From: Paracyclopina nana
Lineage: Eukaryota > Arthropoda > Copepoda > Cyclopoida > Cyclopettidae
Direction: 5' to 3'
Assembly: GCA_019096065.1 (NCBI GenBank)
Contig: JAGUCH010000004.1
Coordinates: 6,572,001-6,636,000 of the forward strand
Length of the DNA stretch: 64,000 bases
Part shown: positions 46,398 through 58,205 of the stretch, in pieces
Position numbering within the stretch: position 1 is the stretch's first letter
Layout: the number at the start of each line of letters is the position of its first letter
Notes under the pieces: model-generated
The model's input: the letters and a program-made list of their open reading frames with translations, nothing else
What the model was told of the DNA's origin: nothing
The model's database searches: none
Translations under genes and position numbers: made by a program

Positions 46398-48150
46398 TCA
46401 TTTATTGAAATCAATGCTGGCTATGGCAGCTCTGTTCGTAATGACAAACTTATTGCCCGTGAGCTGGCTTTTTGTCTGCACATCCACATCGTACACTGGG
46501 CCTGTATCTTTGATGGTGGCCAAAACATTGAGCGAGTGCCTGTCAATGACTCTCACGATGCTCTTGTCTGTGCCAGTTGCCACAACGTAGTCCTTTCCCA
46601 AATATTGAGCTGAAGTCAAGTAATGAGGGTATTGAGGGTCTGGCTCGACTTCAGCCAAAACTCCGCACGTTGCATAGTCCAGAAACTGAAATGTACCAAT
46701 GTTTTCACAATGCTTTCATAAAGGGAAAAAGTACAGTTACCTGAAGGTTTTTCCACGGTCTCCAGTGAGCCACCATAAGCTCTTTACCCCTCCGATCAAA
46801 AGCTAGCCCATCTCCACAGACGAAAACTCCATAAATTGACCTCACTGCATGAGGTGACCTCGCATCCCACACCTAATTAACATTATGATTTATTCATAGG
46901 AAATACTATGATAATTGAGGATTAATTCACTCACTTGCAGAGTATTATCCCATCCGGAGGATACAAACTCGTGGGGATTGTAGGGATGATTAGCAATGCA
47001 AAATACCCTGTCAGTGTGCCCATCCACCTTGCTCGGGCTCAGGCTTCTCTTGAGCAATGAAGTCACCTGAAGCGTGCGTTCGTCGTACAATTTGATATGT
47101 CCATTATCCAGCCCAACTGCAATGACATCGGCAAACGGGTTGTAGCTCAGGCATAGATATTCCGCATCCTTGTTGTCATCCTGGACCTAAAATATATTTA
47201 CCATATTACAGTAATTGCCTCATATTATTATACACAATACATGTATAGCGATGAAAAGCATCTATAATTACTTGTCCAACGCAAGTGCCATTAGCATGAT
47301 TCCATATCCGCAAATGACCAGAGACGTATGTGGCAGCAATAAGAGGATTGTCTCCTCCAGGCTTGCATTTGATGCGAGATATGGGCATTGCCTCACTGAT
47401 GGTTTCCTCGTTTTCCAGCACACCATTCAGGTTCCCACCTCCAATGTTGAAAACTTTGATGGAGCCATTCATCAAGCCTCCAACTTGAAAGAGAAGAAAA
47501 AATCTTTTTAATGCCCATTATGATTACAGGGATTTCCTTGCATACCAACTGAATTCCCATCTGGAGTGTGCAAAACGCTGATGACTTTTTCTCCACAGTC
47601 AAAGTTGCTCTGGATTTGCAAGTTGCCCTCGAGCGTTGGTGCTTTTTCAGCTCCCTCTCCAGACAATATTGATCTGCTTTGAAGAACCGTAATTAAATGA
47701 CCTTTTCCTCCTGGAGGAGGTGAATAAACAACCTTGATTTGATGCTGATGGAGCTCATTGAACTTTGATTGCTTTCTCTTCTCGACAGGGAGGATTTGGT
47801 AATGGATCCACCTGGAGTCGAGATGACTGGTTTCGTAATGTCATTCTGGATTTTGGGCTTTGGCGTGATTCCTATTGAAACATCAGCGGTGCCATCAGAG
47901 GGCCTTAATCTCACCGAAGTCTACGAAAAATAAGCTCATCCAGTTGGTAACATAACATAAAATAAATTTTGGTTACTTACAGTGGAAACTCTCCCAAGGG
48001 AGGCAAACCTATCTTTCGTGGAGCTTTGAGAGACTTTATCCTTGAGGCAAAAAATTAGAAGAATATTAGAAAAAATTGGATCAAGGTTCTTACCTGGCTT
48101 GATTGGCGAGACATGGAAGAACCAGAGACTTGGGCATCTTTTTTCTCCAT
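46398..48150 (-). CDS. WD40-repeat protein
   Basis: Eight minus-strand exons (48150-48094, 48040-47981, 47920-47733, 47676-47546, 47483-47272, 47186-46935, 46872-46741, 46685-46398) join in phase to 439 residues. Seen: a Ser-rich disordered N-terminus of about 100 residues (RQSSQ, SLGRVST, SLSRRESNQSSMSSIS), then WD40-type repeats with GSIKVFNIGG, GHLRIWNHANG, GHIKLYDERT, SSGWDNTLQVWDARSP and IVRVIDRHS. The domain probably forms one seven-bladed propeller. The exact family is not recognised. The start lies only 138 bp after the TBC1D30 stop on the same strand, with a possible 3' splice site (CTTTTAG, at 48171) 21 nt before the ATG. Confidence 0.85.
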
Positions 48151-48219
48151 GATTGTGATGAGCAAGCTTTCTAAAAGCTCACATATGAACAAAGTGAAAG
48201 CAACTGCTTCACTAGCAAT

Positions 48220-48225
48220 TTTATT
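48220..48225 (-). terminator. Poly(A) signal of TBC1D30
   Basis: AATAAA on the minus strand, 63 nt after the TBC1D30 stop and 70 nt before the WD40 start codon. Confidence 0.55.
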
Positions 48226-48287
48226 GATTAAACATTGAACAGTGATCTCTCAACATTTAGCAAGTTCGTACAAAAATCAATATGCAA

Positions 48288-51200
48288 TCACTTATAGAGT
48301 CCCAATTTTCTGCCCACTTCCTTGGGCTTCCGGTTGGTTCGGGCACTATTGGGAAACGGGTTGAACGTTATTGGCTTGGTTGCTGGGTTGCTCTGGAGGG
48401 TAATATTACTCTTGATACTATTGGAGCTGGAGCTGCCATTGCTGCTGGTCTGGCTGATTTTCCTTTTATTCATCATCATTACAGCATTATTGTTGGCTGC
48501 CCCCATCGAAACTTCCTCTGGGGACAGTTGCTCAGGAATACAAGGTGTGGACTTTTTGCTCAAGAGCCTCTCCAAAATTTCCGAATTCTCCTTGATGATT
48601 TGCAAAGCTCTCTGGTTGGTCGGAGGTTCCTCTTCATTGGTTTTGGGCTCTGTCTCCTCAGAGGAGTCATTGGACAATGTCTGCTTGTCGAATTTGTCAA
48701 AAAGCTCCTCGAAGAAGGAAGTGCTGATATTCTTATGCCCAGGTGAAGAAGAAGACTTGAGCAAGTCCGGCTCACTCTGATTTTTGAGTGAATAATCTTC
48801 CATACAAATGCCATTTTCACTTTGAATGTCATTGGTGGAATGTGAAGTTTTCAACTCAGCCATCCTCTTATGTTGGGAAGTGTTTTCCTCCTCCGCATCC
48901 ATGGGAATATCCCCAATGTCTGAGTTGCCCTCCTCATCAGTGCCATTTTCACATCCGATTTCAGTTGTGGATGAACTCGAATCATGATTTCCAATCGAGT
49001 CCTCCACATGTTTCCTTTTGTGCTTCTTCCTATGCTTCTTCTCCTCAGTTGGGAGCACCAATTCGGGCTATAAAATGCGAAATAGAAAGCTTTAGTATAT
49101 TGATTTTGGAAAAGCCCTTGCAGCTACATCGATATACTATATACAGTCTGTCCCGTAGATTTCTGTACATTTTGAAATCAAAAGTTTGTGTTAAAACTTC
49201 TGGAAATAATAGACACAATGGATACCGTGGGAAAGCTTGAAACTTAAGCCAACTTTTTTAGTTTTGAGATTTTTAAAAAGTATTAATTCAAATTTTGATT
49301 TAGACCACAAAATTGATAGTTACTCCAAATTCACGCCCATTTTCATTGATTTTTTTGATGAAAAGTCACTTTCACAAAAAAATTATTTATTCAATTGAAA
49401 CATAAATTGGTTAAACATTTGGTGTTCGTAAACAAAAAATCCCAAAGATGTGATGTTTAAAACACTAATTTTGAAACTTTTTTAGTAGGCAGTGGCCATA
49501 TTGTCTTTTTTCTGAAAAATATCCTTTCCAATCATCCACCTTTCTGATGAGCCAGCACAGTGCTGTAAGATTTTTTTTCAGGAAAAAATGTTGAAAAATA
49601 GCTAGGATTAGCTTAGCTGAAAATTTGGTCAATCATAGCTGGTTTTGGCAAATTTGCTTTTTTGGGAGAAAAATTAAGGGTACCTCAGGAAAATTAAGTT
49701 TTCTCATTTTTTTACTTTTAATTTCTTTTATCCATTGAAGCAAAAAAAGATGGCCAAAGATTCAAGCTTTCCAACGATATCCATTGTATCTAATATTTCC
49801 CGAATTTGTAACACAAACCTTTGATTTCAAAGTGTTCAGAAATCTACGGGACAGAATCTATAGTATAGCAGCCTTTAAAATTTACCCAATTTGGTGCTAA
49901 ATCGAAAATTCACACATAAGCGTGAGTTTGTCAATTATAATTTAGTGTCATACTACTCTGGATAATATATAAAATGCAAACTTGATCCAACTAGTGAGCT
50001 CACACCTTTGTCACAAATTGGGCAGATAAAATTCCTAATTCGGCTGCTGATTTGTGTTTGGTAATCTAAGGCACTTTTTTAAATTATAAAAACATTGGTT
50101 TTTGTAATGAAATATATTAATGAGACTTCATTCAAAGACCAGGTTAACTTTCATTTTTTAGCTGTATTTGGATGAAACGTTTATGGGTACTTTTTGTAGC
50201 TATAACTAAGAAACTGTTATGCCCCAACTCTTTAAAAGAAAATAAGCAGCAGCACATGAACTATCCTTAAAGACAATTTTTTCCATGCCTTAATCAGATC
50301 TTTTTACATGAACAATGAGTGCAATAATTAAAATCGTAATATACGAACTCTACAATTTTGTCTTTTTCATCATTTCGGTTTGATCAGGTACTATTTTGAA
50401 AACTCATTGACAAGTGTGAATTCACACTTAGGGGTCAACTGAGGTCAAGTTTCCATCCTATCAGTTGGTTCATACCACCAATCTGAGTTTGTACTTTATT
50501 AATTTTCGAAATGTTAGAATTCGCACCTCAGGGTCAATTGAGGCAAGTTTGCATAATTGTAGATTTTCAAGGTAGGTAGATTAGCGCCGCCCCAGCTACA
50601 TAAAGTGTAATATGTGCAAAATTGAGAGAGCCTTACTTGAGGACAAGCATAGTGAGTTGCATTTACAGAGGGCCTTCGTTGCTCGTCCTTCACTTGAGGA
50701 GGACTGGGCTTCTGGGGATTAGCTCTTTTGGAAATGGGGGCTGGAATGGCACCTGGATGTGGAGCTCTCCTCGGCTTGGAAGTTGTCAATGGTTTCTTGC
50801 CTAGCAGTAAGTGATTCATGGCTGTGGACGCGTTGCCAACTCCTTTCTTGACATTATCCTCAACACCGTGCATGCTATTTCCGTCAGGTCCATTTTTGGT
50901 CCAGGCTGCTACAAAAAAAAAATGGGGAAAAAATAATGGAAACCCTCTTGCTCATATTTTTCAGGCTTGCTTACATGCAAGTATGATATGAGCTTGTTGC
51001 TGCCTTTGCCTCAGCTTTCGGTATTGCTGCCTCAAGGCCGAAATGTCTACAGTCAGCCTTTCTTTGTCGACATTCAGCTGGGAGGGCCCCATCGTCTTGG
51101 GATTTGCGGTCTGGCTTTTGGGTCTTATAGGGGAGTTTTTAGGCGAAGCAGTTGATTTGAAGAGACTCGACGCAACTCCAAAAGTTGCTGCCACAGCCAG

Positions 51201-54200
51201 ATTTTCTTCATCGTCCTCATCCTCATCATCACTGTACAATATTCTCAAGCCCTTCTTCGCCACTCCGATGCCCAGTGACCAAGGGGTGATGTTGTAGGTG
51301 TACTTTTCTCGCAAGTCACTCACTTCCACGAAGGGGAACGGAGCGATGTCAACTAGAGTCTAAGTAAAGCAAATAGAAAGCTGGCATTGATGGCACTGCC
51401 TTTCATGGTTATTTACCTTGATAAGCAGGTTCGAGTCAGATATGCCAAACTGGAGCATTTCCTGAGATAATTGGCCCATCGCACAATAAAACTCATCAGC
51501 GGAGCGGACAGTCAACACTCGGCTAGAGGCAAAATGAGATAATTTTACAATGTAACCATATAATAGCTCAACAGTATTTTAAGGTATCCCAAGAAATATA
51601 GCTCCTTCTAACAATAGAATTTTTCTACAGAGATACTTTCTTTTATGTATGCTTTTAAAAGCAGATGCGTATTTTTTCATCCATCTAATCATTGAAAAAC
51701 TAATTTACCAAATAATCAACGACATATCCTAATGAGAGCTACAATGTGCATTGTTCGTTGGTTTCTTAACTTGTCAATTCTTAAAATAAGGTCTTCATGA
51801 GAAGCATCTATTTTGCACAAAGATAATTGCTCAAAAAAGGGCAATTTGAGGTAGCGAAAAAGTCGAAACTTAAGATATGAGAGACGTATATCCATTTTCC
51901 CCCATCTCCCTGATCTAGTACGTACACAGACTGCATTGTATAACTAAGGTGCTCTAATGAGCTTACAAACATCAATTAGGCTTTTTGGTGATAATTAGGA
52001 TTATGTTGTACAAACTCACTCCTCGAGGCCTTTCCAAATAGCCAATGCCGTACGCAGGAGAACTTCGTTGCCCTCCAACAGAATGAGGTCCCACACTCGG
52101 AGAACAATGTCTCTTGGTAAACATGTTGAAAACAGAGTCAGGAACCATTGCATTGTAAACACGTTAGTTAATGGAGGCTCATAATTGGAGGCTGGGAAAA
52201 AACACAGCGTTGAAGAAGATGTGTTATCATTGAAGCATTAGAGCATATTATTACGAGAACATCCATCATTGGCCTCATTTTGTAAGTCATCCAAGTGTTT
52301 TGACAGTTTGGGCAATTGGAGCTTCATGAGGTCGCGGAAGACTGCCATGTCCACGGAGAGGCCGCGGAGGTTGCTGCTAAAGTAGTTTTCTGGGAGAATG
52401 CCCTCGATCATGTAGATCATCACTTTCAGCGCATCCGACTCTGCTTTCTCCATGACTTCCAGAATTATGGCAGCCAACATGTTGAAGCCTTGACAATAGC
52501 CTATGGCCTTGTTCCAACGAGCATAGGCCAATAAAACGCGTTTCAGCATCAGCTGGTTGGCCAGTGCATCCTCTCCACTGAAAAGGTCGCATCCAGTCCG
52601 ATGCAGATCCTAAATACAAAGGAAAATGGAAATCAATATTGTGCCACACCAATCTTTTTAATTCTTTTTTACATTTTACATAGAGACAGTAAACTACATA
52701 AAGGTAGGCTGTAGATTAAATATGTGAACTCACTCTAACAATTTGCAGTCCTAATTCATCATCATCCGGATTGCTCCATTCATTGAAGCACGACCTTTCG
52801 GCCTTTTTCCAGTCCACTCCCTTGTTGGCCAAATAGCGCTCCGACAAAGTTAGCCACAGCTGCAACAAATAGTTCATTTGATTCTATGGCAAAAAAGATA
52901 CGTACGTCCCCTATTTGAAAAGGACCTTGAACTACTTTCACTATTATTTATGCACCTTTTTGCGAAACTCCGAGGGGACGCCTTCAGGTAGTCGTGCAAC
53001 CATTTTCATCGCATCTTTCCACTGGATGTAACTGGGATCGCCTGGGAAAGGCTCAAGGCTGAACCGAATCCTGGTATCTTGGCCTTGAAGGAGAAATGCA
53101 ATATTAAAATACCTGACTCACAGCAAGCTGAAAGAATGCATTAATCTAGTTATACCAGCTTTCACCGCAGTCTTGACACCAGTTTGTACTCCGGACTTGA
53201 TGGAGTTGAAAATGGAAGAGAATTCATTGCCAAGACCATCAAGTGTGACCTCGGAGCTAGCATTCTTTTTCACTTGAGCCATTTCTTAGGGGAATTTTGC
53301 TGCTAGCCAGGGATCACTTGATGCCAAGGAGCAAAAGAATGAAAGCCATGCGAAGCAGAACAAACATTATGCAGTAGAAATTAATTTGCAAAACAAAAGC
53401 ACACAGTGTGTGACAGCTCTGGATCTACCCGCACAACTGAAGGACAGAACGAGTGGCATTCAGCTGCAAAATCGAGCGAGTGTGTGTGTGTGACCATGGC
53501 CTTGCTTTCTCACTCCGACGTCGCGGCTCTCCAGAAAAGAGCCAACTTTCCTCCTCCGACGTTTTTTTCAAAGGACTACAACTACCACTACATGAAAAAA
53601 CCACACGTGACTTCTCAAGCAGTAAACTCACTCCTCTTGGGACTGGATGCCTGAAGGATTGCTGTCACCAAATTGTATTGCCTCTCACGCCGATGCCTCA
53701 GCCTGTCACGCCGCTTAACCTGCCTGGTCAATTGGCTCATGCAGTACTGAATTTGAGCCTCGAGTCGTCGATTTTCTTGCCGCAGCTCATTGATCCCTGA
53801 AATGAATCACATTTCCATATTATGTATCCAAATGACAAGTGCACTTTGTTCCACTCGGTAAACGGATTAAGCAACTGTTTTTTCACAATCCAATTACCTT
53901 TCTCCTTGAGCTTGTGATGTCGAGAGGCCTGACTTTCACGAGACTTGCATCTAGATCTGCATGCTTGGTGGTGGCTTGCTGAGCCCCTTTGATTGCAAAA
54001 AGTCTGTCCTCGACAGCACACCTGGTCTCCAGGCTCGGATGTTGTGGAATATTCAGTCAAATAGTCAGACTCCTACATTTATAGCGTTTCCCAGCATGAA
54101 TATCAAAAAGTTTAATAATAAGCTAACCTGGCTTCCACTTGCGCTCGCGCGACGAGACGAATCCAATCCGTCGTGGTTACTTAAACCGTTGCCGAATCTG

Positions 54201-55949
54201 GCATAGATTTCACTCAATAATTCATCAACCAGGCTAGGCGTCTTTATGAGTGGGGATCTGCTCCGGATGGTCTTGTTCGGAGTCGGAGTGATATCCCCAC
54301 TATTGTTTCCTCCGCCATCCAAATCCTCTTGGGATTCGGTTCGTGTAAACGAAGAACTTGGGTCTGTACTCGATGAGTAATTATAGTAGTGCTCAAAGTT
54401 GCTGCTGGCACGATATGGTCCTCGTACGACGTTGTGCCAACTTCGATCGTCATTGATATGTTCATCATGGTCGTGTCCTACTTTTAGCATATCAAACAAA
54501 TCCAACTGGCTAAAAAACAACATTAAATCTAGGTCACATGTTATTCTGGAAAATGATAAAATACGTATACGTGTACATCTGCGTAGATCATTCTGACGAA
54601 ATTAAAGTACTTTTTAAGGAGTAGCCAAAGAAAGCAAAATCACTCACATTTCTGCGAGCTTTCATAAGAGAAGAAAGCCATTATTATGCTTCGCTTTGAA
54701 GGCAACTTTTTCTCTTATGTGTAAAGAAAGTGCGCATTTTCTAGGATTAATCAGGCGCTTACATATATATAGTAAGAGTTTCGGAAATGGTACCAATTAC
54801 TCTATATAGGTGTACTTACCGACTGGGAGATTGGTTTACCGGTGTCCGATTTGCATCTCCATTGAGGCTGATATCCTCAAAGCCAATCGAGTCGTTGCTG
54901 CCTTTGAGAGACAAGTAGAGGCTTGTCTTGTCCAGAATCATTTTGCTACTGCCAGTCGGTGACAAAGCAGATGATGCACTCATATTACTTCTGCTTCCAA
55001 TAGTTATGCTGGTATTCGTGTTATGACTTCCGCGTTGCTTAAGTTTTCGTTTCGTTGTTGCTACAGTGATTGCTGTAGGGTCTGACTCAGGCTTTGGATG
55101 AACTGATCTTTTGTCCACCACTTGTTGCAGCTTCAAATTGTGACTACGACCCGTCGCAGCAGCAACACCTGTTCAGCATGCAGTCGTATTTCACACTCAA
55201 CTACATTAATATGATACACCACGGCGTATCCTTCATTTTCTTACTCATCTGCTATAGAAAAACAAAAGGTTGCAAACTTTGCAAAAAATGTTCTGTAGGA
55301 TCTGCATACAAAAATCTTCTCTTTAGTAGAGAAAAATTCCAATTCTGAAAATCGTTCAGTCTACCTTTCTGATATAAGTTTAATCCGGATTTGAACAAAA
55401 TCAACCGATTTAATAGTAAAAAACAACGGATCCTTCTTAATTACATGCTAAAAGTAAGCAAAAGGCTGTAAAAGTTGCAAAAAAGTTCTGTATTAAATGC
55501 AGTTATTATAACCTTCCTTTTTCCAGGAAAAAAATCTAACCAGTCACCCTATATGATGTAAGGTTAATCCAGATTTGAAATAAGTTAGTTGAGTGTGGCT
55601 TTGGAACGTTTTTGGGTTGACTTGGAAGTAGGAGACCAAAGCGCTAATGATACACTTGTTGAGGATAACAAGTCACTGCTCTTAGACAACGAGCGTCTCT
55701 TAAAGGTAAAGAAGGTCCTAAAAAAAAGAGCAAAATAATTATGATCATCATTAGTTTTCCTTTTGAGACTTACTCTCCGTCCAAGCCGTTAACATTGTCA
55801 CCGCTGTCTTGATCTTCTGAGGTGGATTTTTCCCGAAGTGATGAGGCCACTGAAACTCTGCGACGATAATTGGATATCAAATCCTCATCATCTTCTTCGT
55901 CTGTGGAGAGTGATTCACGGAAGAAATTCGTTCTGGTCCTCCTAATCAT
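48288..55949 (-). CDS. TBC1D30: TBC1D30, Rab GTPase-activating protein
   Basis: Fourteen minus-strand exons: 55949-55774, 55717-55656, 55168-54820, 54509-54128, 54072-53898, 53796-53632, 53083-52956, 52859-52734, 52609-52255, 52191-52020, 51522-51417, 51359-50975, 50908-50637, 49067-48288; all junctions agree in phase, giving 1210 residues. Family knowledge: TBC1D30 is a Rab8-directed GAP linked to cilium control. Seen: PSLVDELLSEIY (conserved N-terminal box), a coiled coil (RQVKRRDRLRHRRERQYNLV), the TBC domain from about residue 450 with arginine finger DLHRTG and glutamine finger GYCQGFN, VFTMQWFLTLFSTCLP, REKYTYNITP, NHLLLGKK, and the terminal FNPFPNSA...RKLGLYK. All blocks match the vertebrate order. 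An alternative first exon lies at 53282-53156. Confidence 0.93.
49133..49867. mobile_element. Hairpin MITE, TA target site, TATACAGTCTG family (copy B)
   Basis: The arms match over more than 100 bp: CTGTCCCGTAGATTTCTG on the left and its reverse complement on the right, continuing through GAAATCAAA-x-GTTTGTGTTA to GGAAAGCTTGAA. 735 bp in the last TBC1D30 intron. Termini and the internal GGAAAGCTTGAA block are shared with copy A at 18972, so both belong to one superfamily. Confidence 0.85.
53156..53282 (-). other. Alternative first coding exon of TBC1D30
   Basis: ATG at 53282 opens 42 codons (MAQVKKNASSEVTLDG... TGVKTAVKA) and ends in phase 1 at a good donor (G|GTATAAC), exactly the phase with which exon 6 enters exon 7. 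It would replace the long N-terminus while keeping the whole TBC domain. Confidence 0.65.
55258..55588. repeat. Diverged tandem duplication in a TBC1D30 intron
   Basis: Two copies (about 55258-55405 and 55452-55588) share AAAAGG-TG-AAA-TTGCAAAAAA-GTTCTGTA near the start and TTAATCC-GATTTGAA near the end. Non-coding. Confidence 0.55.
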
Positions 55950-56439
55950 GATGCAATCTCCCACAAAGCACCGGCAACAACTGACATTGAAAATATACAC
56001 ATTTCAGCCACGTTGATATTGCTTTATATGTACATAGAAGGCAAAACTATTATCAACTACTGTAGGCATTTATTGTTGTCAAGATAGAAAATATCAAACC
56101 AACTTTATCATCAAGTTGCTTATACATCTTTGTGCCAACTGGAGAAATTCAACCAATTGCAAGTTTAAGGTACACAAATGATTTTCAGCGTGGAATTTGT
56201 GAATTGCTGAGTAGTTAATAGTTTGAAGGAAGGATTCTGCCTAACACCTGTTGAACGTTTTATTAAGACCTCAAGGGAGAGAGAGGCCTTTTTTGATAGC
56301 TATGCAATCCTGAGGTAATGTATAGCTACTCTGTCAGCATGTAGAAGCGTCAAACAATCTTTACTTTAGGCAGAACCACTTCGGAGCGTCGTCGAGCTTT
56401 GCAAGATGAACGAAAAGAAGGCCAGAAAAAGGCCTTTAG

Positions 56440-57215
56440 TCAATGACAATGGTCAGAAACGTCCACAATGGAAGCTTTTCTCCAACCAAATAAGAAATAG
56501 CCCACTGCAGCTCCCAGGATCACTGAAGCGCATAACCACGAGTTGTAGGTCATCACAATGAGCATGAGGAAATATGCAAGCGTGACTTGCACCAAGTGCA
56601 ACAAGGTGAGGACGAAATGAGCTAATGACCACATGTTAGTCTCGATGAACTTCACTGATGATGATGATGAGGTGGTAGCCTAAAAAAGGGGGAAAATGCA
56701 TTGCTCCTATGGCCTACTTATGAAGTTTCTCTTCTTACCTGATCCCCTCCAGCTTCTTCAGCTCCTCTGGCGTTGCTGTCAGCACCTTGATCATTTTTTG
56801 CTTGTCTTTGCAATTCAGTGGCATTCTGGAAAAATCAAAGTAAAGTAGCTGTAATTAAAAAAAGATATGCAGAAATGATGCTTACATTGGAAAAAGGGAT
56901 TGCTCTGAAGGCTCCTCGCATCCAATGCTCTTTGTATGACTTGATGGCTTCGTAGAGGATGCCAAGGAGAAAACAGCCAATCATGGAGCCAATGAGGCCG
57001 CCAACGGTACTGATGCGCCACACATCAAACAGAATGACCTCGTTGTAGCCTCCATGAAAGTACATCATCATCATGTGGTCCATTGCGGGTGAAATGTGTT
57101 GATGCTGAGCCCCATGATTGTCATGGTCCATGTCTTCCATCCCCAGCACCATTTTCTGGTGGGCTTCATGGCTGTCCATAGTCATGTGTTGGTGGTGTTG
57201 ATGAGTGTCCTCCAT
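56440..57215 (-). CDS. CTR1: High-affinity copper transporter CTR1 (SLC31 family)
   Basis: Three minus-strand exons (57215-56886, 56825-56739, 56679-56440) join in phase 0 to 218 residues. Family knowledge: a trimeric plasma-membrane Cu(I) channel. Seen: a His/Met-rich extracellular N-terminus (MEDTHQHHQHMTMDSHEAH..., MDHMMMMYFHGGYNEVILFD); membrane segment 1 (TVGGLIGSMIGCFLLGILYE); a cytosolic loop encoded largely by exon 2; membrane segment 2 with the selectivity motif M-x3-M (MLIVM); membrane segment 3 with GxxxG (GAAVG); and a C-terminal HCH copper-handling motif. All hallmark residues are present and the length is normal. Confidence 0.96.
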
Positions 57216-58205
57216 TACTGAAAGTGCAACAAGTCACTTGAAAGAGAAAATGTGGACTGTAAATGGCAACTTCAGAGTTGTCACGCTGATTCTGTGCAAT
57301 CAAGCGAAATTTGTAGCATCATCGAGCTACTTGATAACAACTTTAGTAGGACCAGCTGATGCAACCAGACAGCTACCATGCAGCATCTTGCAAGACAAAA
57401 GAATTTGTAGGTGAGCTCAAGGTCTCACCTACAGCACACCTAAATTAACGAAAACACTGCTGCAATGCAATGTTGCTGTAATGACATTTGCTATTCTTGT
57501 AATAAGTAGGGAAGTCGCCAATAAGAAAATTGGTCAATTTAAAAATGTCGTCAATAGGCAACACGAATACAGAAAAACAACAACTACCCGAAGCAGCTCA
57601 GAAATCGATATTAAATGTCAAAATTGCACTAACTTTAGGAAAGAAAAACGTTATTCGCAATCGAAAGGTTAATTTTAAAGATTAAAAAAGCAACTGCAAT
57701 AGGAATACTCCATGGGCTTCACAGAATGGGAAAATCAAAGGGAAAACTCACGGTTTGATAATTTCTCAGATAATATCAATCGGTGAAGCACGAGGACACT
57801 CAAAATTAAAGTTAAGATCCGAGAGGAGTTAACTGCTACGTTGCAAGCTAGAAATCAGAGTATCAGACTGAGAGTTGAAACAGTGACTTGTACTGAGGCA
57901 AAATTAGGCAGAACCGAGTTACTTTTTGTAAGGCAATTGGATCAACTAATCCTGCTTTCGTATGAAAGATAAAATAGCAAAGTTCAGCAAACATGATCAT
58001 AGGATGTAAAGTAATTTCAACAAAGTATTTTTCAACCTAAAATATAGAGCTTTTACATAGAAGCTTTGAGAAAATTTGTCTTATCTCGGACATTCGTCTT
58101 GTTTGCCCGTGCCATTTTGTTCACGATCATTCCTGATTCAGAAATTGGCGGCCAGAAGAAAATTGACAAAAACAAATGACAAACTGAGCTCTCCAGAAGA
58201 AAGCA
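57216..58205. other. Divergent CTR1/ESCO intergenic region
   Basis: About 1 kb between two divergent start codons. No coding exon or repeat is recognised; it probably contains both promoters and 5' UTRs. Confidence 0.5.

Noticed and set aside
48282-48780. Long plus-strand ORFs (152-154 codons) opposite the last TBC1D30 exon
   Set aside because: They are antisense shadows of a low-complexity coding exon and have no domain or splice support.
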